Below, piece after piece: positions 46,725-56,539 of a stretch of 64,000 nucleotides of DNA. This stretch comes from Pelagibacterales bacterium SAG-MED22. Its GTDB lineage: Bacteria > Pseudomonadota > Alphaproteobacteria > Pelagibacterales > Pelagibacteraceae. The stretch is from positions 372,001 through 436,000 of the forward strand of contig JACWDT010000001.1 of NCBI GenBank assembly GCA_014653985.1. Reading direction: 5' to 3'. The notes beneath the pieces were generated by a model. That model was not told the DNA's origin. It searched no databases and saw only the letters and a list, made by a program, of their open reading frames with translations. Positions within the stretch are counted from its first letter, which is position 1. Each line of letters starts with the position of its first letter. The position numbers were made by a program, and so were the translations under genes.

Positions 46725-47672
46725 ATGAAACTTACAAAAGAACAAGCAATAGAAATAAAAAATCAACAATCTCAAAGCAATCAAACTAAAAGAGTTACAG
46801 TACCAGAACTTGAAAATATACTATACGAGGCGATTCCTGCATTAGATCATGGTTTTGTAAGAGTAGTTGATTATATGGGGGATGATACTTCAATTGTTCA
46901 ATCAGCAAGAGTCTCTTATGGAAAAGGAACTAAGCAAGTTTCAACTGATAAAGGTTTAATCAAATATTTAATGAGACATTGGCATAGTACTCCATTTGAA
47001 ATGTGCGAAATAAAATACCATATAAAGTTACCAATATTTATTGCTCGACAGTGGATTAGACACAGAACTGCTAATGTTAATGAATATTCTGCGAGATATT
47101 CTATTTTAGATAAAGAATTTTATTTACCTACACAAGAAAACTTAGCAGCTCAATCTACCAGTAATAGACAAGGTAGAGGTGATCTATTGGAAGGCAAACA
47201 AGCAGAAGAAGTTTTAGAACTTTTAAAAAGTGATGCTGAGAGAACTTACGACAATTATGAAACAATGCTTAATGAAAGATTTGATGGTTCAACTATTGAT
47301 GAAAATAAAAAAGGCTTAGCAAGAGAACTAGCAAGAATGAATTTGACCTTAAATACCTATACTCAATGGTATTGGAAAACTGATCTTTTAAACCTAATGA
47401 ATTTTTTAAGATTAAGAGCTGATATTCATGCACAATATGAAATAAGAGTTTACGCTGATATAATGCTGGATACTGTGAAAAAATGGGCTCCTATAACTTA
47501 TGAAGCTTTTATGGATTATAGAGTTGGAGGTACAGAAGTTTCAGCTAAAGGAAAATTAATTATTCAAAAACTTATTAAACGTGAAAATATTGACGTAGAT
47601 AACTCAGGACTCTCAAAAAGAGAGTGGAATGAGCTAATGATTGCTTTTGATCTTAAAGATAAGTTGATTTAA
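46725..47672 (+). CDS. thyX: Flavin-dependent thymidylate synthase
   Basis: A 315-residue ThyX. The signature RHRx7S is present as [11 protein letters not shown] at residues 112-122, followed by [35 protein letters not shown] lies at 47-68. It makes dTMP with FAD, NADPH and methylene-THF and leaves THF, unlike ThyA. The start at 46725 ([10 protein letters not shown]) is chosen because any longer frame would read through the tmRNA gene on the opposite strand. Its 3' end overlaps the convergent mrp gene by 20 bases. Confidence 0.95.
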   Translation: MKLTKEQAIEIKNQQSQSNQTKRVTVPELENILYEAIPALDHGFVRVVDYMGDDTSIVQSARVSYGKGTKQVSTDKGLIKYLMRHWHSTPFEMCEIKYHIKLPIFIARQWIRHRTANVNEYSARYSILDKEFYLPTQENLAAQSTSNRQGRGDLLEGKQAEEVLELLKSDAERTYDNYETMLNERFDGSTIDENKKGLARELARMNLTLNTYTQWYWKTDLLNLMNFLRLRADIHAQYEIRVYADIMLDTVKKWAPITYEAFMDYRVGGTEVSAKGKLIIQKLIKRENIDVDNSGLSKREWNELMIAFDLKDKLI

Positions 47673-48477
47673 TTTTATTAGCAAAATCTAAATATATTTT
47701 TGAAATTTCATGATCTGGATTTGCTTCTACTAAAGGTTTTCCTTCATCTGAAGCTTTACCTACATCAGAATTAATTGGTATTTCACCTAAAAATTCTTTT
47801 TCAAATTCTTCTGCAGTTTTTTTAACACCACCTTCGCCAAATATTTTATATTTTTTACCATCATCTCCAATAAAAAAACTCATATTATCTACTAAACCTA
47901 AGATTTTTACTCCGAGTTTATCAAACATTTTAATACCTCTTTTGACATCTAAAAGAGCGACCTCTTGTGGGGTAGAAACTATAATCGCACCATCCATTTT
48001 TATTTCTTGTGAAAAAGTTAATTGTGTATCTCCTGTGCCAGGTGGCATATCAACAATTATAAAATCTAATTCTTTCCAATTAACTTTTTGAGTAAAAGTT
48101 TTAATAGCACTTGTAACCATTGGACCACGCCATATCATGGGTGTTTGTTGGTCAGCTAAGAAACCAATGGACATACATTGAATATTATACTTAACAATAG
48201 GTTCTAATTTTTGGCCATCACTTTTAGGTTTTTCACTAATATTGAACATTTTTGGAATTGAGGGACCATAAATGTCTGCATCTAATAATCCAACCTTACA
48301 TCCAACTTGTTTTAAGGCTAAAGCTAAATTTGTAGCAAAAGTAGATTTTCCAACACCACCTTTTGCGCTTGAAATTGCTATTGTAAATTTTGTTCCTAAT
48401 ATTGGATTTTTTGTGAATTTTTTAGGCTCAAGCTTCTGTTTCATTGCGGCACTAAGTTCGGGCTTTTTATCTGACAT
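47653..48477 (-). CDS. mrp: Mrp/ApbC-type iron-sulfur cluster carrier ATPase
   Basis: A 274-residue P-loop ATPase with the deviant Walker [12 protein letters not shown] near residues 36-46, [31 protein letters not shown], and [16 protein letters not shown]. The family carries Fe-S clusters to target enzymes. It lacks the N-terminal MIP18/DUF59 domain of many bacterial Mrp proteins, and the C-terminal CxxC motif is replaced by NMSFFIG (where others have NMS.F.CP.CG). It is divergent from hflK by 51 bases. Confidence 0.88.
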   Translation of the reverse strand: MSDKKPELSAAMKQKLEPKKFTKNPILGTKFTIAISSAKGGVGKSTFATNLALALKQVGCKVGLLDADIYGPSIPKMFNISEKPKSDGQKLEPIVKYNIQCMSIGFLADQQTPMIWRGPMVTSAIKTFTQKVNWKELDFIIVDMPPGTGDTQLTFSQEIKMDGAIIVSTPQEVALLDVKRGIKMFDKLGVKILGLVDNMSFFIGDDGKKYKIFGEGGVKKTAEEFEKEFLGEIPINSDVGKASDEGKPLVEANPDHEISKIYLDFANKIKSTYL

Positions 48478-48491
48478 ACAACTATCATTAC

Positions 48492-48519
48492 TTGTTTTTT
48501 ATAATAAAGACACTATATA
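48492..48519 (+). promoter_or_regulatory. Predicted promoter for the hflK-hflC-degP-miaA run
   Basis: TTGTTT at 48492-48497, a 16-base spacer, TATATA at 48514-48519. Initiation about 7 bases later would leave only a few bases before the ATG at 48529, so the mRNA would be leaderless or nearly so. Confidence 0.35.
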
Positions 48520-48528
48520 CTTCGTCAT

Positions 48529-49632
48529 ATGTCAGATGATTTTAGAGGTAGGGGTGGAAGCCCATGGGGATCACCTCCAGGTGGCGGAAATAATAATGGA
48601 TCAGGTAGAGGCCCAACACCTCCGAACATTGATGAAATCATAAAAGAGATTCAAGATAAAATTAAAAAATTTTTACCTGGTGGAAAATCATCAGGTGGTA
48701 AATCTATCGGATTAATATTATTAGTTTTAGCCTTTATTTGGTTAGCAAGTGGACTTTATAGAGTTTTACCTGACGAACAAGGTGTTGTTTTAAGATTTGG
48801 TAAGTTTATTAAAACTACCCAACCAGGATTAAATTATCATATACCTTTCCCAGTAGAAAGTGTGCTTACTCCTAAAGTTACAAAAGTTAACAGAATAGAT
48901 ATAGGTTTTAGATCTGAAAGAGACAGTGGTTTTTCTACTGGTGGAGGAGTTGCAGATGTTCCACAAGAAAGTTTAATGTTAACTGGAGATGAAAACATTG
49001 TTAACATAGATTTTTCTGTATTCTGGGTAATTAAAGATGCAGGAAATTTTTTATTTAAAATTCAAGACCCAGAGGGAACGGTTAAAGCAGCTGCAGAGAC
49101 AGCTATGAGAGAGGTTATTGCAAAAAGTGATATTCAACCAATTTTAACTGAAGGTAGATCTAAAATTGAGGTAGAAACACAAGAAATTATCCAAAATATT
49201 TTAGATGACTATGAGAGTGGAATTCAAATTACGCAGGTCCAAACCCAAAAAGCCGATCCACCAGATCAAGTAATTGATGCATTTAGAGATGTACAAGCTG
49301 CAAGAGCAGATATGGAAAGATCTAAAAATGAAGCTGAAGCTTATGCTAACGATGTAATACCAAGAGCTAGAGGGGAAGGTCAAAAGATCTTACAAGCTGC
49401 TGAAGCATATAAAAAAGAAGTTGTAGCAAAAGCAGAGGGTGAAGCGAGTAGATTTATATCAATATATAATGAATATAAAAACGCAAAAGTAGTAACTCAG
49501 GAGAGAATGTACTTAGAAACGATGGAAAAAGTATTAGCAGATATTGACAAAGTGATAATAGAAAAAAATGCAGGTTCAGGAGTAGTGCCTTACTTACCAC
49601 TTCCTGAATTAAAAAAGAAAGCGACTAATTAA
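48529..49632 (+). CDS. hflK: FtsH protease modulator HflK
   Basis: A 367-residue SPFH/band-7 membrane protein. A glycine-rich N-terminus (GRGGSPWGSPPGGGNNNGSGRG) precedes one helix at about residues 61-80 (SIGLILLVLAFIWLASGLYRVL), then EQGVVLRFGKFIKTTQPGLNYHIPFPVESV and a long helical region with AYANDVIPRARGEGQKILQAAEAYK. HflK and HflC form a large periplasmic cage around FtsH. hflC starts directly after the stop. Confidence 0.95.
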   Translation: MSDDFRGRGGSPWGSPPGGGNNNGSGRGPTPPNIDEIIKEIQDKIKKFLPGGKSSGGKSIGLILLVLAFIWLASGLYRVLPDEQGVVLRFGKFIKTTQPGLNYHIPFPVESVLTPKVTKVNRIDIGFRSERDSGFSTGGGVADVPQESLMLTGDENIVNIDFSVFWVIKDAGNFLFKIQDPEGTVKAAAETAMREVIAKSDIQPILTEGRSKIEVETQEIIQNILDDYESGIQITQVQTQKADPPDQVIDAFRDVQAARADMERSKNEAEAYANDVIPRARGEGQKILQAAEAYKKEVVAKAEGEASRFISIYNEYKNAKVVTQERMYLETMEKVLADIDKVIIEKNAGSGVVPYLPLPELKKKATN

Positions 49633-50505
49633 ATGAAAGCTGGAAAAATTTTAGGCGGATTAATTATTGCAATTGGTGTTTTAGCTTTTTTGTCAGTAAT
49701 TATTGTAAAAGAAGTTAATCAGGCAATCATTCTTCAATTTGGAGATCCAAAAAGAATAATTACTAAACCTGGTTTAAACTTTAAAATTCCATTTATTCAA
49801 AACGTGGTTTACCTTGATAAAAGAATATTAAATTTAGACACACCTCCCGAAGAAGTAATTGCTTCAGACCAAAAGCGTTTAATTGTTGATGCGTTTGCAA
49901 GATTTAAAATTGTTGATCCACTACAGTTCTATATTTCAGTTGGAGATGAGAGGGTAGCACGATCAAGATTATCAACAATTATAAACTCGAGAATTAGAAA
50001 TGTTTTAGGTCAAGAAGAATTACAAACTTTACTGTCTCAAGATAGATCAAAACAAATGGCTTTAATTAAAGAAGGTGTAAATAACGAAGCTAAAAATTTT
50101 GGAATTACTATTGTTGATGTAAGAATTAAAAGAGCCGACCTTCCACAAGCAAATAGTGATGCAATTTATAGAAGAATGCAAACGGAGCGGGAAAGAGAAG
50201 CAAAAGAATTTAGAGCAAAAGGTGCAGAGATGGCAGTTACCATCACTTCAACTGCAGATAAAGAAGTCACAGTTATTTTAGCAGAATCACAAAAACAGTC
50301 AGAGATTATGAAAGGGGAAGGTGATGGTTTAAGAAATAAAATTTTTGCTGATGCCTTTGGTCAAGATCCTGAATTTTTTGCATTTTACAGAGCAATGCAG
50401 GCTTACGAAAAGGCATTAATTGGAGGGGAAACTTCTTTGATTTTATCGCCTGACAGTGAGTTCTTCAAATTTTTTGGAAACATAAAACCTGAAATCCAAC
50501 AATAA
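49633..50505 (+). CDS. hflC: FtsH protease modulator HflC
   Basis: A 290-residue SPFH protein with an N-terminal helix (ILGGLIIAIGVLAFLSVIIV), VNQAIILQFGDPKRIITKPGLNFKIPFIQNVVYLDKRIL, and the HflC-typical DVRIKRADLPQANSDAIYRRMQTEREREAKEFRAKGAEMA. Partner of HflK. It has no gap to hflK and 8 bases to the next small gene. Confidence 0.95.
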   Translation: MKAGKILGGLIIAIGVLAFLSVIIVKEVNQAIILQFGDPKRIITKPGLNFKIPFIQNVVYLDKRILNLDTPPEEVIASDQKRLIVDAFARFKIVDPLQFYISVGDERVARSRLSTIINSRIRNVLGQEELQTLLSQDRSKQMALIKEGVNNEAKNFGITIVDVRIKRADLPQANSDAIYRRMQTEREREAKEFRAKGAEMAVTITSTADKEVTVILAESQKQSEIMKGEGDGLRNKIFADAFGQDPEFFAFYRAMQAYEKALIGGETSLILSPDSEFFKFFGNIKPEIQQ

Positions 50506-50513
50506 TTTTTTAA

Positions 50514-50699
50514 ATGAATGAGCTAGTCATAGCTTTTGGCTTATTCTTATTCGTTGAAGGAATTTTATATGCCATATTTCCAGCAAAAATGAAAAATATG
50601 TTAAAAAAATTAGAACTTGTGAAAGATAGTCAGTTGAGATCTGGAGGACTTATCTTTGCAATTATAGGATTTATAATTATTTATTATATAAAAAGTTAA
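50514..50699 (+). CDS. DUF2065 small membrane protein
   Basis: A 61-residue protein with two transmembrane helices (residues 3-22 and 42-60) joined by a loop with AKMKNMLKKLELVKDSQLRSGG. It matches the DUF2065 family (YjeT-like) that commonly sits downstream of hflKC. Function is unknown; linkage suggests a role near HflKC/FtsH. Confidence 0.8.
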   Translation: MNELVIAFGLFLFVEGILYAIFPAKMKNMLKKLELVKDSQLRSGGLIFAIIGFIIIYYIKS

Positions 50700-50700
50700 A

Positions 50701-52110
50701 ATGAAAAAATTCAAAATTATCTTTATAACTATAATTTTATCTCTTAGTTCTTTAACTCAATCTTACTCAAAGCCTATCCCCGAGTCTTTTGCTGATCTCG
50801 CTGAAAAATTGATGCCATCTGTTGTAAATATTTCAACATCAACAACTGTAGTTACAAAATCTAATCCACTACCATTTCAATTACCTCCAGGATCACCCTT
50901 TGGAGATATGTTTAAAGAGTTTGGAGATCCTCAAGAAAGACAATCAGCTGCATTAGGTTCAGGATTTATAATTGATGAAAAAGGGATAGTTATAACCAAC
51001 AATCATGTAATACAAGATGCTGATGACATAATTGTTAGAGTAAATGGTGATCAAGAATTTAAGGCAAAAGTTTTAGGAGCAGACCCACTAATGGATATAG
51101 CTGTTTTGCAATTAGAAACTAATGAAAAGTTTATACCGGTTGCTTTTGGTGACTCAGATAAAGCTAGAATAGGGGATTGGGTGATTGCTATTGGAAATCC
51201 ATTTGGTTTAGGGGGCACAGTTACAGCTGGAATTATTTCAGCAAGAAACAGATCAATTGGACTATCTAGATATGAAGATTTTATTCAGACGGATGCCTCA
51301 ATTAATTCAGGAAATTCTGGTGGACCCTTATTTGATATGGAGGGAAATGTTATAGGAATTAATACTGCTATTTTAGGTCGAAACGGTTCAATTGGTATTG
51401 GATTTTCAATTCCATCGAACAGTGCTCAAATTGTAATTAATCAACTAATAGAATTTGGAGAAACTAAAAGAGGATGGCTGGGCGTAAGAATACAAGATGT
51501 CACAAAAGAAATTGCAGAGGTTGAAAAATTAGACAAACCAAGAGGCGCCTTAGTTGCAAGTGTAGCTGAAAATAGTCCATCAGAAAAAGCTGGAATAAAA
51601 GCTGGTGATATTATTTTAGAATTTAATGGTGAAAGAATTAATCAAATGAAAGAACTACCAGCGATTGTTGCGCGAACACAAGTTGGTAAAAATGTTGAAG
51701 TTAAAATATGGAGAGATAAAAAAGAAATTATAAAAAATGTTTTACTTGGAAGACTTGAAACATCAGAAGATTTTAAAGTTAGTGAAAAACAAAAAACAAT
51801 AGATACCACTGATCAAATTCAAGATTTAAAAATTACTGTCAGATCTCTTAACAAAGAAGATATAAAAAATCGTAAACTGCCAAATCAAACTACTGGACTT
51901 GTGATCACAAGCATTCAAAATAATAGTCCTTTAGCTGGATCAATTGAGGTGAATAGTATTATTGTCGAGGCTCAAAAAGAAAGAATTAAGACTATTGACG
52001 ATTTAATACAAATTACTAAGCAAGTTTTAAACTCAAATCAAAAAACAATATTGCTTGCAATTTATAATAATCAAAATCAAAGAAGATATATTGGAATTAA
52101 GCTTGACTAA
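50701..52110 (+). CDS. DegP/DegQ-type periplasmic serine protease
   Basis: A 469-residue Do-family protease with a signal peptide (residues 1-23) and a trypsin-like domain with triad H102 (ITNNHVIQ), D132 (MDIAVLQ) and S206 (NSGNSGGPL). The first PDZ starts around RGWLGVRIQDVTKEIAE, and a second, shorter PDZ domain occupies the C-terminus (about 385-469). It degrades or holds unfolded envelope proteins. It ends the hflK-hflC-DUF2065-degP order often seen in Alphaproteobacteria; miaA follows after 2 bases. Confidence 0.94.
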   Translation: MKKFKIIFITIILSLSSLTQSYSKPIPESFADLAEKLMPSVVNISTSTTVVTKSNPLPFQLPPGSPFGDMFKEFGDPQERQSAALGSGFIIDEKGIVITNNHVIQDADDIIVRVNGDQEFKAKVLGADPLMDIAVLQLETNEKFIPVAFGDSDKARIGDWVIAIGNPFGLGGTVTAGIISARNRSIGLSRYEDFIQTDASINSGNSGGPLFDMEGNVIGINTAILGRNGSIGIGFSIPSNSAQIVINQLIEFGETKRGWLGVRIQDVTKEIAEVEKLDKPRGALVASVAENSPSEKAGIKAGDIILEFNGERINQMKELPAIVARTQVGKNVEVKIWRDKKEIIKNVLLGRLETSEDFKVSEKQKTIDTTDQIQDLKITVRSLNKEDIKNRKLPNQTTGLVITSIQNNSPLAGSIEVNSIIVEAQKERIKTIDDLIQITKQVLNSNQKTILLAIYNNQNQRRYIGIKLD

Positions 52111-52112
52111 TC

Positions 52113-53021
52113 ATGGATTTTAAATCCAAGATTATATTAATTTCTGGACCAACTGCTTCAGGTAAATCAAGTTTTGCTATTAAGCTTGCCAAAAAAGTAA
52201 ATGGAGAAATTATAAATGCAGATAGCATGCAAGTTTATAAGCAATTAAAGGTTCTTTCAGCAAGACCAGATCAAAAAAAATATCAAAAAATAAGACATCA
52301 TCTATATGGCTTTCAAGATGTTAAAAAAAATTTTTCAACCGGGAATTGGTTGAAATTAGTTTATAAAAAAATCGAAGAAATAAAAAAAAGAAAAAAAACG
52401 CCAATCCTTGTAGGAGGTACGGGTTTATATTTTAAGGCATTAACTGATGGACTGGTTAAAATTCCAAGCACACCCATAAAGATTAGAAATCAAATAAGAC
52501 TAATGCATTCAAAAGTAGGTCAAGATAAGTTTTATAATAAACTTTTAAAACTTGACCCAGATTCTAAAAATAAAATTAATCCAACTGATCCGCACAGATC
52601 CATAAGAGCTTATGAAGTAAAATTATATACCAAGAAATCAATTCATGAATGGTACAAAAATACTAAGTCTAATTTTCAAAAAAGTGATTTTTATAAAATT
52701 TATATTGATTTTCCTCGTTTGGAATTGATTGAGAAAATTATTCTCAGATCTAAGGAAATGATTAAAAATGGAGCAATTAAAGAAGTAAAAAATTTTATTA
52801 AATTAAAGGTCAAAAAAGACAAAAGTGTTAATAAGGCAATTGGTATCAATGAAATCAGACAATACTTAAATAATGAAAAAGAATTGGAAGATATTATTGA
52901 AAATATATCAATAAAAACTAGGCAATACGCTAAAAGACAAAGCACATGGGCAAGAGGTAACATGAATACTTGGCTCAAATTAAAACCGAAAGAGTTAAAT
53001 AATTTTTTAAAAAAAATTTAA
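52113..53021 (+). CDS. miaA: tRNA dimethylallyltransferase
   Basis: A 302-residue enzyme adding the dimethylallyl group to A37 of UNN-reading tRNAs. P-loop GPTASGKS at 12-19, NADSMQVYKQLKVLSARPD at 35-53, VGGTGLYFKALTDGL near 101-115, and QYAKRQSTWARG near 270. The substrate DMAPP comes from the isoprenoid genes elsewhere in the window (dxs, ispA). Several A-runs occur in the gene. Confidence 0.94.
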   Translation: MDFKSKIILISGPTASGKSSFAIKLAKKVNGEIINADSMQVYKQLKVLSARPDQKKYQKIRHHLYGFQDVKKNFSTGNWLKLVYKKIEEIKKRKKTPILVGGTGLYFKALTDGLVKIPSTPIKIRNQIRLMHSKVGQDKFYNKLLKLDPDSKNKINPTDPHRSIRAYEVKLYTKKSIHEWYKNTKSNFQKSDFYKIYIDFPRLELIEKIILRSKEMIKNGAIKEVKNFIKLKVKKDKSVNKAIGINEIRQYLNNEKELEDIIENISIKTRQYAKRQSTWARGNMNTWLKLKPKELNNFLKKI

Positions 53022-53037
53022 ATATCTCAATCAAAAC

Positions 53038-53067
53038 TTGACCAATCAGCACAACTTCAGCTAGATT
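53038..53067 (+). promoter_or_regulatory. Possible promoter at ilvB
   Basis: TTGACC at 53038-53043, 18-base spacer, TAGATT at 53062-53067. The predicted start would be at or next to the ATG at 53073, and no Shine-Dalgarno-like sequence is seen before that ATG. The -10 match is only four of six. Confidence 0.3.
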
Positions 53068-53072
53068 GCGAA

Positions 53073-54839
53073 ATGCCAAAATTATATACAGGTGCAGAAA
53101 TTGTTTTTAAATGCCTTGAAGATCAAAAGGTAGAACATATTTTTGGATATCCTGGTGGAGCAGTTTTACCAATTTATGATGAACTTAAAAATCATACTTC
53201 AATTAAACATATATTGGTGAGACACGAACAAGGTGCTGGTCATGCAGCTGAGGGATATGCAAGATCCTCAGGTAAGCCTGGAGTTGTTTTAGTTACGTCT
53301 GGACCTGGCGCTACCAATGTTGTTACCGCATTAACAGATGCATATATGGACTCGGTTCCATTGGTTTGTATTTCTGGTCAAGTTCCAACCCATTTAATAG
53401 GAACTGATGCATTTCAAGAATGTGATACCACCGGTATTACTAGGCCCTGCACAAAACATAATTGGTTAGTAAAAGATATAAATGATTTATCAGAAATAAT
53501 GCATGAAGCATTTAAAGTTGCAACTACAGGAAGACCAGGCCCTGTTTTAGTTGATATTCCAAAAGATATTCAATTTGCAAAAACTAAATATATAAAACCC
53601 AAAAAAGATAAAAAATTAAATGGAAAATCAAATAATAAATTTTCTCAAAAACAAATAGATCAATTAATTGATTTATTAAAAAATGCAAAAAAACCAGTTA
53701 TTTATAGTGGTGGTGGAGTAATTAATTCAGGACCAAAGGCAAGTGATGCATTAAGAGAGTTTGTCGAATTAACAGGATTCCCAATCACCTCTACACTTCA
53801 AGGTTTAGGTGCATATCCTGGTGATGATAATCAATTCCTTGGAATGTTAGGCATGCATGGAACTTATGAAGCAAACAATGCTATGCATGATTGTGATCTT
53901 TTAATAAACATTGGTGCAAGATTTGATGATCGTATTACAGGAAAAATAGATGAATTTTCACCAAACTCAAAAAAAGTTCATATTGATATAGATCCTTCGT
54001 CTATAAATAAAATTATAAAAGTTGATCTTGCTATAGTAGGTGATGTTACGAAAGTAATTGGTAAAGTAAATAAAACAATATTGAAGAAAAAAAATGGCCA
54101 CAGTAAATCTAATAAATCAAATATTGCTAAATGGTGGGAACAAATACAAAAATGGAGAGGCAAAGACTCCCTTAATTTTGTTAACAGTAATCATAGCATC
54201 AAGCCTCAACATGCAGTTCAAAGGCTGTATGAGTTAACAAAAGATAAAGATACCTATGTAACAACTGAAGTTGGTCAACATCAAATGTGGGCAGCACAAC
54301 ATTACAAATTTAATAAACCAAATAGATGGATGACATCTGGAGGCTTAGGTACAATGGGTTATGGATTACCAGCAGCAGTAGGTGTGCAAATTGCTCACCC
54401 TGAAAAGTTAGTAGTTGATATTGCTGGTGAGGCCTCTGTATTAATGACAATGCAAGAAATGTCCACTGCAGTTCAATATAACTTACCAATTAAAATTTTT
54501 ATTTTGAATAATCAGTACATGGGAATGGTTAGACAATGGCAAGAGCTTTTACATGAAAAAAACTACTCAGAGAGTTATTCTGAAGCACTTCCTGATTTTT
54601 TAAAAATGGCTGACGCTTATGGCTGTAAAGGAATTAAAGCAGAAAACCCTTCTGAGTTAGATGAAAAAATTCAAGAAATGATAGATTATAAAGGTCCAGT
54701 TATTTTTGATTGTCATGTTGATCCTAATGAAAATTGTTTCCCAATGATACCTTCAGGGAAACCTCACAATCAAATGATATTAGGACCAAATGATCAGGAA
54801 GAGAACAAAATCAAGGGTAAAGGCAAAGCCTTAGTTTAA
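53073..54839 (+). CDS. ilvB: Acetolactate synthase large (catalytic) subunit
   Basis: A 588-residue TPP enzyme, first common step for valine, leucine and isoleucine. GAEIVFKCLEDQKVEHIFGYPGGAVLPIYDEL, RHEQGAGHAAEGYARSSGKPGVVLVTSGPGATN (catalytic Glu), DAFQECDTTGITRPCTKHN, and the TPP-binding end DIAGEASVLMTMQEMSTAVQYNLPIKIFILNN. In the last motif the usual GDGSF is GEASV, as known from other AHAS enzymes. The C-terminus is slightly extended (KGKGKALV). ilvN follows. Confidence 0.96.
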   Translation: MPKLYTGAEIVFKCLEDQKVEHIFGYPGGAVLPIYDELKNHTSIKHILVRHEQGAGHAAEGYARSSGKPGVVLVTSGPGATNVVTALTDAYMDSVPLVCISGQVPTHLIGTDAFQECDTTGITRPCTKHNWLVKDINDLSEIMHEAFKVATTGRPGPVLVDIPKDIQFAKTKYIKPKKDKKLNGKSNNKFSQKQIDQLIDLLKNAKKPVIYSGGGVINSGPKASDALREFVELTGFPITSTLQGLGAYPGDDNQFLGMLGMHGTYEANNAMHDCDLLINIGARFDDRITGKIDEFSPNSKKVHIDIDPSSINKIIKVDLAIVGDVTKVIGKVNKTILKKKNGHSKSNKSNIAKWWEQIQKWRGKDSLNFVNSNHSIKPQHAVQRLYELTKDKDTYVTTEVGQHQMWAAQHYKFNKPNRWMTSGGLGTMGYGLPAAVGVQIAHPEKLVVDIAGEASVLMTMQEMSTAVQYNLPIKIFILNNQYMGMVRQWQELLHEKNYSESYSEALPDFLKMADAYGCKGIKAENPSELDEKIQEMIDYKGPVIFDCHVDPNENCFPMIPSGKPHNQMILGPNDQEENKIKGKGKALV

Positions 54840-54844
54840 TTATA

Positions 54845-55393
54845 ATGCCAAAATCAAAATCAGCTTATAGCGTTCCAACTAAAAAAGAGAAATCCGATAC
54901 ATATATATTTGTAGTTTGGGTTGATAATGAGTCTGGAGTACTTGCAAGAGTTGTTGGACTATTTTCTGGTCGAGGATACAATATTGAGTCTTTAGCAGTA
55001 GCAGAAGTAGATGCAGTTAAAAATATTTCTAGAATTACAATTGTTACCACAGGAACGCCCCAGGTAATTGATCAAATCAAACTTCAATTAGCTAAATTAG
55101 TGCCTGTGCATAAAGTTGCTGAATTTAAAAGAGAGGATAAAAATGTCATATTTAAAGAAATGGCATTATTTAAAATTACTGGAAAAAAAAAGAAAATGGA
55201 AAAATGTTTAAATGCTTGTAAAAAATTTGATTTAGTTATTTTAGATGAAACTAAAACATCTAAAGTTATTCAAATTACAGCACTTAGAAGAGAAATTGAC
55301 AAAATTAGTAAAAAATTAAAACCTTGGGGACTCATTAGCGCTTCTAGAACCGGGGCTGTTGCGATGACAAGGGGCGCTAAAATATTTAATTAA
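54845..55393 (+). CDS. ilvN: Acetolactate synthase small (regulatory) subunit
   Basis: A 182-residue protein with an ACT domain (FVVWVDNESGVLARVVGLFSGRGYNIESLAVAEVD, about residues 23-57) and the C-terminal domain with ALFKITGKKKK and SRTGAVAMTRG. It confers branched-chain amino-acid feedback on IlvB. The N-terminus is about 18 residues longer than in the shortest homologues. Five bases after ilvB. Confidence 0.95.
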   Translation: MPKSKSAYSVPTKKEKSDTYIFVVWVDNESGVLARVVGLFSGRGYNIESLAVAEVDAVKNISRITIVTTGTPQVIDQIKLQLAKLVPVHKVAEFKREDKNVIFKEMALFKITGKKKKMEKCLNACKKFDLVILDETKTSKVIQITALRREIDKISKKLKPWGLISASRTGAVAMTRGAKIFN

Positions 55394-55408
55394 TTATAAA
55401 GGAGATAG

Positions 55409-56434
<1,026 letters not shown>

Positions 56435-56443
56435 ATTTTGATA

Positions 56444-56461
56444 AAGACCCAAATAGGTCTT
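56444..56461 (+). terminator. Stem-loop downstream of ilvC
   Basis: AAGACC-CAAATA-GGTCTT, a 6-bp stem with a 6-base loop 9 bases after the ilvC stop. It is followed by AAAATA rather than a T-run, so termination is doubtful; transcript-end protection is another option. Confidence 0.4.
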
Positions 56462-56477
56462 AAAATATACCCAAAAT

Positions 56478-56507
56478 TTGACATTTATTTTGCAATCTCA
56501 CTTATAG
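56478..56507 (+). promoter_or_regulatory. Predicted sigma-70 promoter for leuA
   Basis: A perfect TTGACA at 56478-56483, an 18-base spacer and TTATAG at 56502-56507, with the leuA ATG at 56540. It lies in the 105-base ilvC-leuA gap and would serve leuA and possibly the mre operon. I see no leader peptide rich in leucine. Confidence 0.5.
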
Positions 56508-56539
56508 ATTGTAATATGAATTTTCTATAAAATTTAGTT

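Noticed and set aside
56435-56539. Possible riboswitch or leucine leader peptide before leuA
   Set aside because: Only a short stem-loop near ilvC and a promoter-like pair are visible; no leucine-rich mini-gene or larger fold.
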